This document shows positions 1 to 14,380 of a DNA stretch of 64,000 bases, in pieces (position 1 is the first letter of the stretch; every line of letters starts with the position of its first letter). Below the pieces are notes generated by a model. The model was given only the letters and a program-made list of their open reading frames with translations. It did no database searches and was not told the origin of the DNA. The stretch is from the NCBI GenBank assembly GCA_013397795.1, contig VZTJ01005217.1, positions 630,652 through 694,651 on the forward strand. Reading direction: 5' to 3'. The DNA comes from Orthonyx spaldingii (Eukaryota > Chordata > Aves > Passeriformes > Orthonychidae). The position numbers and the translations under genes are program-made.

Positions 1-29
1 TTCACCGACCCAGAAAATAAGGATAAAAC

Positions 30-57
<28 letters not shown>
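30..57. repeat. Poly(A) tract of 28 bases
   Basis: This is an uninterrupted A-run near the left edge, preceded by A-rich 'gaaaataaggataaaac'. It could be the tail of a retroposed sequence lying mostly outside the window, or just a simple repeat. Nothing upstream is visible to decide. Confidence 0.9.
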
Positions 58-60
<3 letters not shown>

Positions 61-1333
61 CCTTTTCAAGAAACTAGAGCCATTCTGATTCCTGGGATTC
101 ATCAAAAGGCTGCACACCACACCACAGGAATGGGAAGGAGTTCAGGGGCATCAACCTGAAGAGCAGGAGCAGAGAGCTCCCCACGTGGCATCCTGTGACA
201 TAAAGGGAGGAGCATGTTCAGATCTTCCCACCAGGCTCAGAAGTTCATGTGTAGGTAACTAGGCAAGGCATATATGTGCCAAAGAAATCCCCAGGGAAGA
301 CAGATTGGATATGCTGAGAGAATCAGGATGCAAAGTCTAAGATGTGCAGCTGAGGTGAATTTGCCTTTGCATGCACAGATGTGTGTTTTAGTCAGTCCTG
401 AACTTCTTCGAAAATTGCAAATTGCCAAGATTATGCAATGGAGCAGATTCATGTTCAAGGGTGTGTCAAGTTACTCATCCCTCGAGTAGGAGGAGTGAAA
501 GCTTCCCTAGGGTTCTTTCTGACAATGTTTATTCATTTTCTAATCAGAGGGGAAAAAGAAGCCACCGTTTGGGGAATCTGTTCACAATTCATGGAATCAT
601 TCACTGCAAAAGGCAGATACCTTGACAGACAGACCAGGAGATTTACAGGCAGATGAGAGAGCTGTTTGTAGTTGGCTGATAACAAACTAAGTGTGAGGAT
701 GGCTCTGAAACTCCATCCCACACCTCAGGCAGGACTAAAAGGGAGATACTTTGAATTCAGTGCAACCCAGGATCTACTGATGGTAGTCAGTTGTGGTTAC
801 TTTTATAAAGAATTGGGTAGATGACACTTGTTTACAGGATAGGATGCCCACTTTTGATATAAATGCCAAGTGGTCAGAGCTCTTGCCAGGGAAGGAAGTT
901 TCTAAGCCCCTTTAACAATGTGATAACCAATATTAATTCACTTTCATTATGGTCCTGTTTGTTGCAGGTGAATTGAGAACATCCACAACATCGCCAAGAA
1001 CCATTTTTTTTCAATCTGCTGAAAATGCCGGAGATCCACCTCCATCAGTCTTCCATCTTTGGAGTGTGACGTACTCCCAGTGCTGGGGAGGTTCTCAGGA
1101 GAAGGCCAGGTGTCCTCAGCACACATGGTGATACTCAGAACAACTTGCTTGCCTTACTGCTGCACCCTTTTTCAGGTAATGCAACATGCACATCCCAGGG
1201 CGATTCAGAACCTGTAGGACAAGTATTCGGGATGTAGCCGGTGGTTCTGCCAGCTCTCACTCTCAGGGTAACACTTGCTGCTCTTCTTAATTACACAGAA
1301 AGTGCTCAGAATTATGTGTGTGTCTGTGATATT

Positions 1334-1500
1334 TCACAGAATCACAGAATATCCCGAGTTGGAAGTGACCCAAAAGGATCATCAAGGTCCAGCTCCTGGA
1401 CTTGCACAGGACACCCCACACCGAGTGCCTGAGAGCATTGTCCAAACACTTTGTGAACTTCCAGCAGCTTTGGTGCTGTGACCATTTCCCTGGGGACCAC
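1334..1500 (-). mobile_element. CR1 LINE 3' fragment
   Basis: The + strand shows the reverse complement of a CR1 3' end: 'cacagaatcacagaat', then 'gttggaagtgacc' and 'ggatcatcaaggtcca'. The CR1-type stretch 'cagctttggtgctgtgacca' follows. It is truncated and diverged. Confidence 0.85.
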
Positions 1501-4500
1501 AAGCCATTTCCTCAAATGCAAATTAACCCTTAAAATATCATCATGAAGTAAGTAATTAAGATGTTTGGGGAGGTGAGTTAAAACACACAGTGTTATGTGA
1601 CTTGCCCTCAAACATCCAAGTCATTCAATAAATGCACTGTCACAATGGATAGGTTCTACAATATTTACTTTGGGCACCAGAAATGGGACTCAGGTGGATT
1701 CCTCTGGCCAAGTTCAAGAACACTACCTATCTTCTAGATACCTACCAAGAAAACTGTTTTCTGCTGTGGCAGCTGTTTGAGCCTAGAGGTTTGTAAAAAC
1801 CCCTACCACCAACTGTCCTGGCAGTTCCCTGGGTTACTAAACTGGGCTGCCCATGCCTGCACAGGTGTCAGTGACCAGTAGGGCCAGGATCTCAGCCTGG
1901 TTCAGGAACACAGCAAAGGCATGGCTGTATTCCACCTGAATTCCTGGAGAAGCCCACTTTGCCTTGCACACTCAGAGCCTTGTAGCACTGAGCCAGTGCC
2001 ATTCACAGAAAAACCACAGGCTTCTGCAAAAAGGGTGAGGGAAGAGAAGCAGCAGAGCTTCCTTCCCATAATATCTTAATAAATGTAGTCAGCTAGGGAG
2101 CGGGAAATCTCAATTCAGTTTCATCTTGGCCTGATGGGATGCAACCCACTCATGACTCAGAAGGCTGCTGTAGCCACAAGGTTATGGCATAATCCAGGGC
2201 ACTGTGTCTTCTATTCCTCCTCCTGAGTTTGAGTCCTCTGTCAGAGGAATAGAAAGAGGTGTAGCATTACAAGTGGTTTGGTGATTGGAATGGAACAGAT
2301 CCACATTTGATGGAGCTTAACTGCTTTGGCTGAGGAGGGAGCAGAGGCTCTTGATTAGGTGACCTGAAATCACAGGTAGTGGGAGTTGCAACTGGAGGCC
2401 CCTGAAGTCCTGCCCTTGGAGTTCAGTGAAATCAGTCATGCAACCAAGCTGTAGGTTTGGAGTCAGGATATGTAAATGATAGAAATTGGCCACAAACACA
2501 AGACTGCTGATGCACAGAGCTGTGGAGCAATCATGCTTGAAGCATAGCTTGAGGATGCAGCAACTCTGTGTTTGTTTGCCTGTGTGTCTTCTGATACCGC
2601 CCTCGTGATCTGCGGTGGCTCCCGAGAAACAACCAATAAAAGATGATGTATAGGAGGAGAAGCATTTTTTAAAGAAGTTTTTAATTTTGGAGGCAGCAGG
2701 AGACTGCGGAACTTTTTGATCACTGTATTTTAGAAAAAAAGAGATATTTATAACATGACTGGAGGAACTTGCAATGTAAGTTCATCAGTTAAGGACCTGA
2801 GCATTCTAAGGATTGTGTCGTTTTGCACCTTTATTGTGCTACAGAGGACATACTGCTGATGAAGGGGCTTTTCAAACCAGCTTAGCCAGACAACAAAGGA
2901 AGACAAAACACTATTCATGAAGGGGCTGAAGTTGTCACACTCACTTTGTCTTAAAATTTGCAGGTTCTCTGGCTAATCAGATGGTTTTATCCTATTTCGT
3001 CGAGGCTGGAAGTGCTCATTTTCTGGAATCCGATTTTGCCTTATGACTGTGGTGCTGTCTCCCTCTGTATGATGTATAGGTGTGCCCACACACATTTTTA
3101 TTATGCCTTGTTCTCGTTAGCTCTGTCTGCCTTCTCCCCTGCATTTGTTTAGTTGATACTTCACCCACGTGTGCAGTCAGGAGAACTCTTAAAAATCCCT
3201 TTGGTTTTGTGTACATAGTGTGTCTGGCAGAGCTTCTGCAGCCACAAGCTGTACAACCACTTCTGTCCTGCTCTTTAATCCTATCAGCACCAGTGGAGTG
3301 CTCACACTTCTGGTCATATGATAGTACCAGGGTCATGTGATTATATTTAATATTTTTCTCACCCTTTAAGTGCCAACTGAAGGAAAGCACTGGCAGAGTC
3401 TTCCTGACAATGCCAATAACAAGAGCAAAACTGGATTTGTTATGGAAAAAAATAAACACCAGGCAGAATCATTCCCTTAGTAGAGTCATTTTTCTCTTGG
3501 GTATGGCTTGTAAGTCCTACATAGGACAGAACTCTTCCTCATTTTTTCTTATGAACTTGGACTTCATTAAGAAACTGGAGATAGAGGGTGACACAGTTGC
3601 TTGAGAACACATCATATGTCCTTGGATGAGTAGACAATAATTATCCAATATCATTTACAAAACCAAATCACAAACAAAGCCTAAGTAGGTTAAATCTTCC
3701 AGATACAATCACAGGTTTTTACATATTAGCCAGTGTGTAAATAGAGCTTACCCTTCTGTCCTAGAGAAATTTCCAGCCTCTGAGTCTGCAAGATTTGGCA
3801 TTCATGCCAGTAGCAACATATCCAAAGAATAATGGAGAGAACGAGGCAAACATGGTGTAGCAATGACTAACAGACATATTTCAGGTGTAATAAGAACACC
3901 TTCTTTGCCTAACAAAATCACCACCCTCCAACAAAACCCTCACTGAAATGGGACCGGAACTTCCGTGTCCAGAAGGAAATCACATCTAAATGTTGCAAGA
4001 GATTGTGCCTCATCATCATGCTGCTATTGCATACCATGTCCAGTGGAGTCCTGGCAAATAAGACTTCACTCAAGCGTCAGACCCTATTGTTTAACAATAA
4101 AACAACTGCCTGCAAGACTTTCAATGAAGACATGGTAAGATTTCTTCTGTAATTTAACAAGCTGTTTTCACTTTTGAAACAAGTGCTTGGAAAAGCCACG
4201 TCAGACTCTTTTATTATGCACTCAGTGTCTGTTGGGGCACAGTCTTGCAGCACCCCAGCAAGGTGAGCAGAGCAGTCCTGGTGACACCAGCTGGAATCAG
4301 CTGCAGCCCCAAGCCACAGCAGGGAGGAAGGGCGATGCTCAAGCCAGGAAGGCAAGTCAAGGAGGTCAGGGCAGGATCAGGCACAAGGCCAGACAAATCC
4401 CAGCCTGGAGGAGCCTTCTCACAGCTCTTTTCCCTGCAGTCTTGTCCCAGGTTACAGAGCTGGCCCTGAACATAGGCACCAAACCCCTTGGGGCAAGGTT

Positions 4501-7162
4501 CAAAGGCATGTTGGTGCTCAAACGCCCCTGACACTGTAAAAACTAACATGCAGTTGTATTTGTTTGGGCATGCAAAATACTTGCAAGAAAACCTCAAACC
4601 AGCATGAATTACAAATCTGAAACTCAGATTCTGTGTAAGCCTGTCTAAGTTTTATGATCTGTCTTGCTGAACCTAAGCCATGCCTTCAGCAAGTCTGGCT
4701 TGAGTTATATATTTTGGCTTAAATGGTTTAAAACCTGAAGTTTAATAGGTTTGTATAAATAGTCATTTACAGCCACCCAGTTTCAGCAGCTTTTTTGGCC
4801 ACATACAGTTAGTAATAGAACTGCTCTTTCCCCACAAAGGTGGGGGAGGCCTGTATCCATGAACCTGGGTGGCACTTAAAGGAAGACCTTAGAAAATGCC
4901 ACCTTTTACTTTAAGGGGTATTTCTTACAAGGCAGTCTGTGTAGGTTTGCAGCATGAAGTGATCTCCAAATTAAAGGCAGTCACACTATTCTCCCAAGTG
5001 TGTAATTGCAAAATAATACCTCTTTGTAATACCCCACCATGAAGTGTTTAATTTCCAGTAAAGACACTGACCAGTGCTGTGATTCTGCAAGGGATTATCT
5101 TTATGCATCATGCTCACAGATTCCTTTGAAGTCACAGGGAAGGCACTCAGTGCTGGAAGTTGAACATGTTTGAATCTTGACAAGGTCATAAAATGTTTGA
5201 AATTAGTTTTGAGAAGCCTGTGGGCCTACTGCTAATAGAATTAAGATGCAGCTTCCTTTCTTAGTGTTGAAATATTCCCTGTAAAGATAATAAATAGATT
5301 GAAAAGTAAAGAAATTATTTAGGTTAACTTAGAGAGATTTTTAATAGGCCCCCAAGGCTCTCTTAACTCCGAATAAAGTCAAGAGGAGCCAGAAGTCCTT
5401 AACCCCTCTGCAAGCAATCATCTTAGGAAGAATAAACCTTATCAAGTCCTTTTTCCTCTCTGTGCTTCTGTAGCAGTAACAGTGAAATAAGGACACTGAT
5501 TTCCTTTGTAAATCAACTGCTGAAGAGTGCCAAAAATTTGTTATCAATGCAGTGAAAACCTGCTTTTGTGAGCAATTTCCATGTAGCATTTCAGATGCAG
5601 GATCTTTGGCACTCATGTAGAAAAATATTATTACATTGAATGCACCAATGTTTCCTTACCACAAGCAATTAAAATATAAGGCATAAACTGCCCGTACAGT
5701 CCTTGCAAAAACAAAATTGCTGCTTTGAGAAAGCTGTTTTCACACTCTTCCCTGTGTGGTCTAACCACAGTCAAAATAGTTGAGAATATTGGATTATGAC
5801 AATATTTCTTTGTTGTGCTGGAAAATTGATGTTTAACATTTAACATGAGAACTAACAAAGGCTTGAAAACAAAGATGATGATCCTGACGATGGCAAGAGA
5901 AAAGCTTTGAAGAGGAAGACCTAACAGAAATACCAACCCTGTGGAAAGCATATCACATCATCCCATGACCCATGACTTCTGCAGTGGGGATTTCCAAGGA
6001 CTGGAAGAAGGGCAGGAGGTGGCCCTGGATGCTGGGCACAACTGGGAGAGGTGTCCAGCTGCCTCCCAGAGCAGCCCTGGGCTGTTGCTTTGATATTTTA
6101 TTGCTTTGAGATCTCCATCTGGGTGCTGCCTCCTGTGCCAGCGCTTGTGCTCGCTGAGAGCCATCCTGCTGCAATCCCTCTGTGCATCCAGGCCTGCAGC
6201 ACATCAGGAAACAGCTCTGGCACCAAGACTTCACCTCTCACTGCTCATGCACCACAGCTGTCTGCTCCAGCTTGTGGGCACAGTGAGATAAGAAGAGATG
6301 ACAGACGCTCATGGAGGGAAGTGTTTGAAAACCATGCAGAGCTGGGATCAGAGCTGGCTTCCACAAGGACTCTTCAACCACAAGAATAATCTCCACAAGG
6401 TGAAGAGGGGGAAAGAGAGCATTTCGCCTGAAAAATGGTCTGTATAAAGAGCAGAGTTGACAGAGTAGTAAAGAGTTTGATTAGAAAAAATAAAATCACA
6501 GGACAAAATTTATGGACTGTTGGCACAAGGAGTGGAGGCTGCAAAATGCTTAGCTGAACGAAGCTAAGGAAAAGACATGGAACTGTTTTTTAATTGCTCT
6601 GTCTGGGAGAAGATTAGAGATTAAGGGAAGTGCATGTTTGCAGAGATAATACAGCTCGAGGGACAGCCAAGAGATCAGAGGATGTTTGGAGGTTTACCAC
6701 TCATCCAATGCCTTTCAGCAAGTGAAGCCACAAATTGAGGCACTCACTGGCCAGGAAACACTGCCACAAACTGTGCCAGGCCAAAGCAAAAGCACAGATT
6801 ATGATGTGTCTGTCTGAAATGTGAAAAAATCAAAACTTAATTTTGATTAGGATAATTGTAACTTAAAGATCAGCTTAGACATGCACCTACACTGAAATAC
6901 CACAGTTGGTTGTTGCCTGTGCTCCATGCTCACCAAAAGCTGTGTGCCTGCATCCATGTGGTGCCAAGTTCCAGGAGAAAAGCTCCTGGGAGCAGAGTAT
7001 ATTGACTTTGAATCAGCACCAGGCTACTGTGATAGCAGAGTTTGTAGTGGATTATACCATGGACAGTTATGCTGTATAAAGCTGGCTTAAAAGGTACTTG
7101 TATAATGAAAAAAAAGCATCATGTGTTCCTAATTGCTTTATATATTCAGTAGAATATTACTG

Positions 7163-7402
7163 CAGAATCACAGAATAATTTAGGGTGTAAGAGATCTCCA
7201 AGATCATCGAGTCCAACCTTTGGCCAAATACCACCTTGTCAACAAAACTATAACTCCAAGTACCACATCCAATTGTTTCTTGAACACCTCCAAGAATGGT
7301 GACTCCACCATTTCCTTGGGCAGACCATTCCAATGCTTAACCACCTTTTCTGTGAAGAAATTCCTCCTGATGTCCAACTAGAACCTCCCCTAGTGCAGCT
7401 TT
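7163..7402 (-). mobile_element. CR1 LINE 3' fragment
   Basis: It begins 'agaatcacagaat' and has 'agatcatcgagtccaacc', then 'gaagaaattcctcctgatgt' and 'cctagtgcagctt', the usual order for the last about 240 bases of a CR1 read in reverse. Confidence 0.9.
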
Positions 7403-10400
7403 TACTAAGTGCTAGTTTGCTCCAATAAATTTAACCACGATCTTCCTCTTCCCTCAGAAACACAGGGCCTCTGGGAAAGGTGAGTATTGAAAACCAGCTG
7501 GTGTAAAAGACTGGCTGCTACAACCAGTGCAGAGACTGGGATCCAAAAGGCACAAATCAGGACATGGCAACACGAGCACACAGTGTTGCACCAACGCAGA
7601 GCAGCTCTGGGTGTGTTTTTCTCAACCTCTTGCCCACCTGGGTCCATCTTTGCTGCATGTCTGGAGATATGAACCAGCTTTACACAGGTACTCCAAATGA
7701 GACTCTGCTGTTTTCCAAAGCAGGAGCTTCCTCCAGCCTTTTCATCAATAGCTGACTTTCCTCTCTGAAATCTTAACTGATGTGTGTTAAATTAGTTGCA
7801 GGGTTAGCCCCCCTAAAATTTACATGTAAATTCTGTGTGTTCTACCTGAAAGAGGTGTTGATGCAACTTTTCACACCACTGAAGGGCACCTGTCAGGAGA
7901 CAGCTCCATGGTCTCTCTCCAGTGAATATATGACCATTTGTGTAATAGAAAACAAGAGATATATATGTGAAAGGAAAAAAATGTCTGAAATGAATGAAAA
8001 ATGCAAATCTTGAGTTCATATGCCAAATTTCTAACATCTCTTAGGTCTGTCTCTGCCCAACTCAGCTCCTTTGTGCTTCAGATAAGATACATTCTATTCA
8101 ACATGGCCAAACTTAAACAAAAACTCGGGTGGGGAGGGGTGTGCATTTGGGGTTTTTTAACACAGCTGTGGATTTGCGACCCTCATTCTTCCCCCCATAC
8201 TGTTCTGTACTACAGTCAATGCGCCCCTCAGGGCTTTTCTTTTTGGAGAGAATTTGAGACACTGAGTGCTACTTGAAAAAGATACTATCCATAGCCACAT
8301 ATTTGCAGTGTTTAGGTGTGTAGTTTAAAAAGTCACGTTAAAAAAGGAGTAAAATGTCTGAGAAGACAAAGCTGGATTTACTCTTCCTGAGAATATGGTG
8401 AGGCAATGCATTACATCAACAAATACCTATCCTGATTCTTTGTTACTAATTGGTTTGTGCTAATGAATTACAAAAATGACTATTGTAAAATTTAACACAT
8501 GCACTATTTTGCGAAGTTCCACAGCTATAGAGAAATGTGCCTGAGCGAGCACCTTATGATACCCAAAATCTGGGAACAAGCCAGCTGTAACTAAATCAAA
8601 ACAAAGCATTAGAAGGACAGATAAGGGACTGGTAAAGATTTCACTGTAAAACTTTGGGAATTTAAGAGTTCATCTGCTGAAGAGCTTTGTTCTCTCTTTT
8701 CCACCAGTTTGATGGCTGCACTTAGGAGCAGGTTCCCTGCACTTGTAGTGACTTTGGAGAAAGAGGTAGAAACTCCGAGGTGGAAAAGCCACCTAGTGGT
8801 ACAGGGACATGGTGCCAGGCAGGAGCAGGAACCCCTGAATTCCAAGAAAAGGTTTGTTCTCATGCTAGGCCACCGTGCCCTGACATGTTATGAAGGGTAT
8901 TTGTTATTATTCATGGGAGTCTGGAATGTGTATTGTGGGTTCATGAAACCCACATGCAAATTAAATAAATTTTCCAAAGGACAGCACCATGAAACTTTGT
9001 ATTGGATCGTTGCCTGTTTCATATATGCTGTGTAGACAATAACATCTCATTAACTGCTATGTCAGAGAATTACAATGGAATGAATGAGTTTACCCCATTT
9101 TTCTTTCCACCTGTCCAAATAAATGTAAGAGTTGCTATAAGCCCAGCTGCCCAGAGCCCAAAAAGAGAAGAAAGGCTATAAAGAAAACACCCATCTGTAC
9201 TATTTATTTTAATTTTCTTTTTGTCATAGCTTTGAGGCACAACAAGTCAGTGCATTTGCTGGGCTAAGGACTGGTTATCCATATCTCTGTTCTGGATCCC
9301 ACTGGTGATTTTTCTGAGAATAATTCCTACATGTGCTGAAAAGATTTGGGAAAGCCATCCAATCTGAGAAAACAAAAAGCAAAAGGCTGCTGGGCAGGGC
9401 TGATTAGGGCACTCACTGCATGATCATCATGTGAAAGTCTGTCTCTTCAGAAAGGCTGAGAGTGCTGGGGGATGATTACAACAGCTCCATTCCTTCAGGA
9501 CCCTTCAGCTCAGTGCAAGCAGCACAGAGTTATTGCAAGAACGAAGGCATATCTCCCTTTGGCACACCAGTGATTAAACCTGAGCCTGTGTAAAGAGTAA
9601 CAGAACAGGCAGCATGTTCTTATCTAAATAGTCAAAATGCAAAGTCACAGCTCATATGCTGAGGTTTGGGTTTTATAACGCCAAGGTCTTTGCAGCTTTG
9701 TGCTCAAAGCAGAGTGTTCTCTCATTTGCAGATTTCATCTGTGAACACACAGACCGGGGAGTTCTGCAGACACGAGGGATTAGCTCCTACACGGATGCAG
9801 ATACACACATTGCACAGCCAGAGCTCCCAGGGCTCTCCAGCCTGTGCTGGTTGGTGAGAAGAGGGAGAGAGAGGGGCATGACCATGCCAGGCTACAGCTG
9901 GGTTAGACAACTGCTGGAAATTGTAGGGCTGTGCAAGCAAACACACCAGAACACCCCTGACTGCAGCCCCCCGTCACACGTGCATCCAGCTCTGAGGATC
10001 AAGCAGCTCTCAGTCACTGCACAGGAAAGGGAATATGGCAAAGCCCTCAGCTGTATAAGGGACAGATATGAATGAAGGGGACTGTGAAAATGAACCTTTT
10101 TTAGGTAAATGAATTTCATCTTCAGAATGGGAGGCTTAACAAGTCAGGCTAGGCAATTAGAGTAGTTACCCCTAAATGTTTAATTACATAAATGCATCTG
10201 CAAATACACGCCAGGCCTGAGGTTTACTGCCTGTAGTAAATGCATGAATGTGCCGATCTGTGCATCAAATAAATCACAGCATTTATGAATGTGAACTGAC
10301 AGAACTGCATCTGCTGAGCTAAAGGAGGAGTGAAGGCATGTAGGAAAATATCTACAAGCACCAGCATTGTTTAGTGGACATGGAGCTTGGTAGCCAGGGA

Positions 10401-11778
10401 GGTCAGGATGTGGGATTGGGGAGCAAGGACAACCAACCCAACAACTGCCATGTGAGATCTGCTCCAAGCCATGGGGTGTTGGTCTGAAGACACCAATTTC
10501 TTTCTTCTTTTTGCAGCACTTGGCCACCACAAGCCTTTAAGCACCCATGAGGCAGCTGCAGTGTGGGCAAAGAGAAACCCAAACCAGGGCGATAGAAAGC
10601 TGTGACAAAAAGTAAAAGGGATCTGGGAAGGAAATTTTGGAAATGTGCCCCATGTGTAGGGTTGTGAGGAGCAGCATTCCCAGACTGTGCACACAAACAT
10701 CACACATAGCTTGGAGTAAATCAGTCAGCTTTCCAGCTGAAGGTAAGGAGAGACCCGTGTATGAGAAGACACACACAGGCCTCCCAGGACACTCATACTG
10801 GGCTCTCCATGCTCATTAGAGCTAACAGGAGGCTAATTTGGGTGATTGGGTGTGGGGGTTGTGCCAGAATGCCTGAAAGCACTGGAATTTATAGGTGGAC
10901 TTGAGGCTGCCACATGTGCACTGCTTCTCTCTGGTTAAGCCCGTTCTGTTCAGTACAGCTTTCCAGAGGTGCAGCAGCTGAAATCTCAATGAACTGTCTC
11001 CATGAGCGCTCCCCATGGGTCAGGACATCCTGCACGACTGTAGAACCTGCAGGCTGTGCTGCACACAGGAGCAGCAGGTCCTCTGCTCCCCAGAAAGCCT
11101 CAGCCACTGGGGGCACGTTCAATCCAACTGCTTGATGCCCTTCCCAAAATTGTGGGAATCACAAGTAAGTCTGGCCCACATGGGCACCGCAGTCACACAG
11201 AAACTCTCACCCAGTGCTGATAGCCTTAAGTGGGACTGTTTCCAGGTGGAGCAGTATCACCTGTCCCCCATCTCCAAGGTTTAATAAAGACTTTTGAAAG
11301 ACTTTGGGAAGTCCCTCTGGTTTGCACTTTATTCACTTTGGTGCTGGTAAAGAGAAATGTGGAAATCTTACAAGCAATGCTCTCTGATGAAATTTCTGCA
11401 GTAGTTTTCCTGGTATGCCCAGATTCCTGAATCTCTCTCAGTGCAACTCCTTCCTTTAAATGCATTTTCTGCCTCTATCACCAAAAAGTGCAATCAGTAG
11501 AAATCTAACAACCTTCTACATAATTCAAGGTGCGGGGAAAATGACCCAAAAGTTCTTACACCAAGCAGTTACAATCCCACTGTCTGGTTTTTCAGGGAAG
11601 TTTCTTTGCTGCCCTTCCACAGTCCAAGTGTTCTGTTATTTAATGAATCAGTTAATTTCAATTTTATAAAGAGTGTAAGTTCCGCCTGTCTGCAAATTCC
11701 ACCCAGTACTTCTGCATTGCATCCCTCAACTTTTTAAAGGTCACATAGGAGCCTGTTCAAATCAATGGTATCACCCAT

Positions 11779-11910
11779 GGTAGAGTCACTGTCCCTGGAA
11801 TTGTTCAAAAAATGTGTGGATATGGCACTTGAGGACATGGTGGTGTGCTGGGCTTACAGTTGGACTTGATAATCTTAAGGGTCTTTTCCAACCTTAGATT
11901 CTGTGATTCT
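11779..11910 (+). mobile_element. CR1 LINE 3' end
   Basis: The forward orientation shows 'ggtagagtcactgtccctgg', 'tatggcacttgaggacatgg', 'ttggacttgataatctt' and the tail 'agattctgtgattct'. It is followed within 70 bases by another CR1 tail in the same orientation. Confidence 0.9.
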
Positions 11911-11980
11911 CATTTTGTAGTAAAGTGCTGCTTAATAAGGACAGCAAGAATACAGGCATGACCTGTATTTCCCTACTCGG

Positions 11981-12045
11981 GCAGAGGCTGGACCAGCTGA
12001 CCCAGTGTGGTCCCTTCCAACCTTATCCACTCCGTGATTCTGTGA
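11981..12045 (+). mobile_element. Short CR1 LINE 3' tail
   Basis: It reads 'gcagaggctggaccagctga', 'ggtcccttccaacctta' and ends 'ccgtgattctgtga'. It is a second tail next to the one at 11779, suggesting two insertions or a local rearrangement. Confidence 0.75.
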
Positions 12046-14380
12046 ACCTGTAAGCTACAGATCCATAATAAACTACTGCAAGCCCTGAGAAAGGATAGAT
12101 TAAAGGGGCCTGGATCCTGGGAGCTGCACATCAGCCCTTCTCTGTACAGCCCTGACTACACAGCTGGGAAATGAACCCTTCTGCTTCCATTGCTTTTTGC
12201 TTCTTCTCTGCTGACTTGTGCTTTATGGACACACAGTGGGGACAAAAACCAGCCACTGTTGGTAAATAAGTAAAAAAGGAGCACTGCTGCTTCATCACCT
12301 TGATTGGAGACTGGAGGAGGTTTCCTGAGTCTCAGCAATGAGTTCAGACATCTGTGTGGGTGTTAACAGGAAAGAGCTGTGGAACTGGGAGGCATTTGAT
12401 CAGTAACATTCAAGGTTGCCTGGAAGCTGTGGCATGAGCTGGCACACGTAAGGTGACAGCAGCTTTGCCACCTGTGTACTCATGTTAGCCAGAGCACGGT
12501 GCTGTTGCCCACAAGCCCTGAGGTTGGTGTTGGGTGTTCGAGTGTTTCGAAAGAGAAAATAAATACATAGGCATGTATGGTGGGTCTGTAATACTGGTAC
12601 TGTCAGGCCGAAGAGGCACTGCTGGGAATTGGGTTTCAGTCTCCAGATCTGGCATTGGAGACTGGAAGAGAATCCTCCCACCAGGCAGCCAAGTGCAGAC
12701 GTGTTTGCCTGTTCAATACACATCCCTGTTTCCATGTAGTTCACTTCCCTGAGCAAACACAGCTCGGTGCTGGCAGGGATTACTGTTTGTTCTCTCCAGC
12801 TGCAGCTTTGATTTGTCTGTGAGTAGCTTTGCCGAGTTTCAACTTAGGGTCCCAATAAAGCTTTAACAAAGCTCTAAACTGCACAGGCAAACAAAAGAGA
12901 GAGCAAAAGGTAATGAAATATAATGAGTAAAATACTGTTGTAGGACCACAATAACTTGGGATACTGGGAACTGCTCAAGAAGAAAATTTGCTTTAACAGA
13001 AGCTACCACAATGGAAATCATTTCAGAAAAGCACTCCTGCTTTCCAGTGTTTCCATGGGCATCTGTGGTGTGTGGAGGAGAGATTCAACATCCCACTGGA
13101 TCCAAGTCCTGCTATTCTGGCCAAGTCAGGCAGGGAGCCTTGCAGGGTCTGTGAGATTTCTGGAGCAGCTGAAATGGATATTGTGTGACACAAGCCCCTT
13201 TATTTGGGGAGCAGTTCCATTGCCTGTTTAATACACTCCCAGAGCAAAAAACATGAGTCAAGTATTTACCCTGAGATTTAGGCAGAGCACTACAGCGATC
13301 CTGAACAATAAAGAGTTCTCTATTAGTGTTAGGTTTTAATGAACAAACCTGAACTGAGGAATGCTGTAGCTCTCTGTGTAACCAATCGCATTGTTTAAGG
13401 TCCAGATTAAATTTTTTCTTTATCAAAACCAGGTCATGTTTTGTAAATTTTCTTTGCAGCCATAAGAATCCCTTCTTTTTAAGGAATTGCTTCAAGTCAG
13501 TGAAAATCAGACATCATCTTCTATATATTGCCTGAGAATATGCCCTGTTTGATCACAGGTCTTATAATTAAAAACTAGAAAAGCAAAGTTTTCACATGTT
13601 TCTTGTTCATGCTCAAAACTGCAGTTTGTGGGCCTGTGCAACCCTGCCAATACTGCCTTGCTGTCCCTTGCCTGGGGAAGCCTCTGGAAGCTGCTTCTGT
13701 CTGCATGTTTCCTGCAGGAAAGTTAGCTCTTAGAGGAATTTAACCTTCACAAAGTCTAAAGGCTTTGTCCTGACATGCAATAGCATTTTCCAAACAGAAT
13801 GCGTATGGGTAGACCTCATCCACTTTGAGTTTAAAAAGCAAAAGAAACCATAAAAGCACAGTTCCCCTGGGTTTTAAGCCTCTCCTTGCCAGCTCTTGCA
13901 GTAGCAGGTTTTGCTGGTAACCCATCATGGTCTCTCCCACCTTAATCTCACACTTGTTCCTAAGCCGTGGGAGGCTTACCATTCCCTTCGAGATCTCTGT
14001 TCTTATCAATCAGGGCTGTGAAACTGGCTATTGCCTTTTCAGGTTTCTAGGGAAACACCTCCTCCTTTAACTTCTTTTCCAATCCAACTTGTTGGCAAAT
14101 TGTCCTTTAAAAGCACAGAGAGGCACGGATTATAGACATAAAAATTCTGATTTCTCTTGTTTTCGCAGCTACTGTCAGACATGATTGGAGAGCAGCAATA
14201 TCCAGCCCATGCCCCTGCTTGGTGCTTATGTAAGCAGGCAGCATTAATCTCTGTACTATAAAATAGGTTGGAGTACAAACCAGAGTTAAGATGGACAGCA
14301 AGATCCCTTCCTCCTGCTGCTTCAACCCTTCAGTTTTAAGGCTGGTTTGAGAAGGTTTGACTCCGTGATGCTTAAAACAG

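Larger units (their letters stand above)
1..14380. other. Intergenic DNA, no gene recognised (apart from CR1 pieces)
   Basis: Both strands hold only short open frames (most under 130 codons) with no recognisable domains, no GC-rich promoter-like island and no convincing exon chain. Listed separately are the CR1 fragments at 1334, 7163, 11779 and 11981 and the poly(A) at 30-57. In mammals the neighbour upstream of SYNE2 is SGPP1, and none of its sequence was recognised here. Confidence 0.6.

Noticed and set aside
1..60. Poly(A) as the tail of a processed pseudogene
   Set aside because: The sequence that would have been retroposed lies outside the window and no target-site duplication can be checked.
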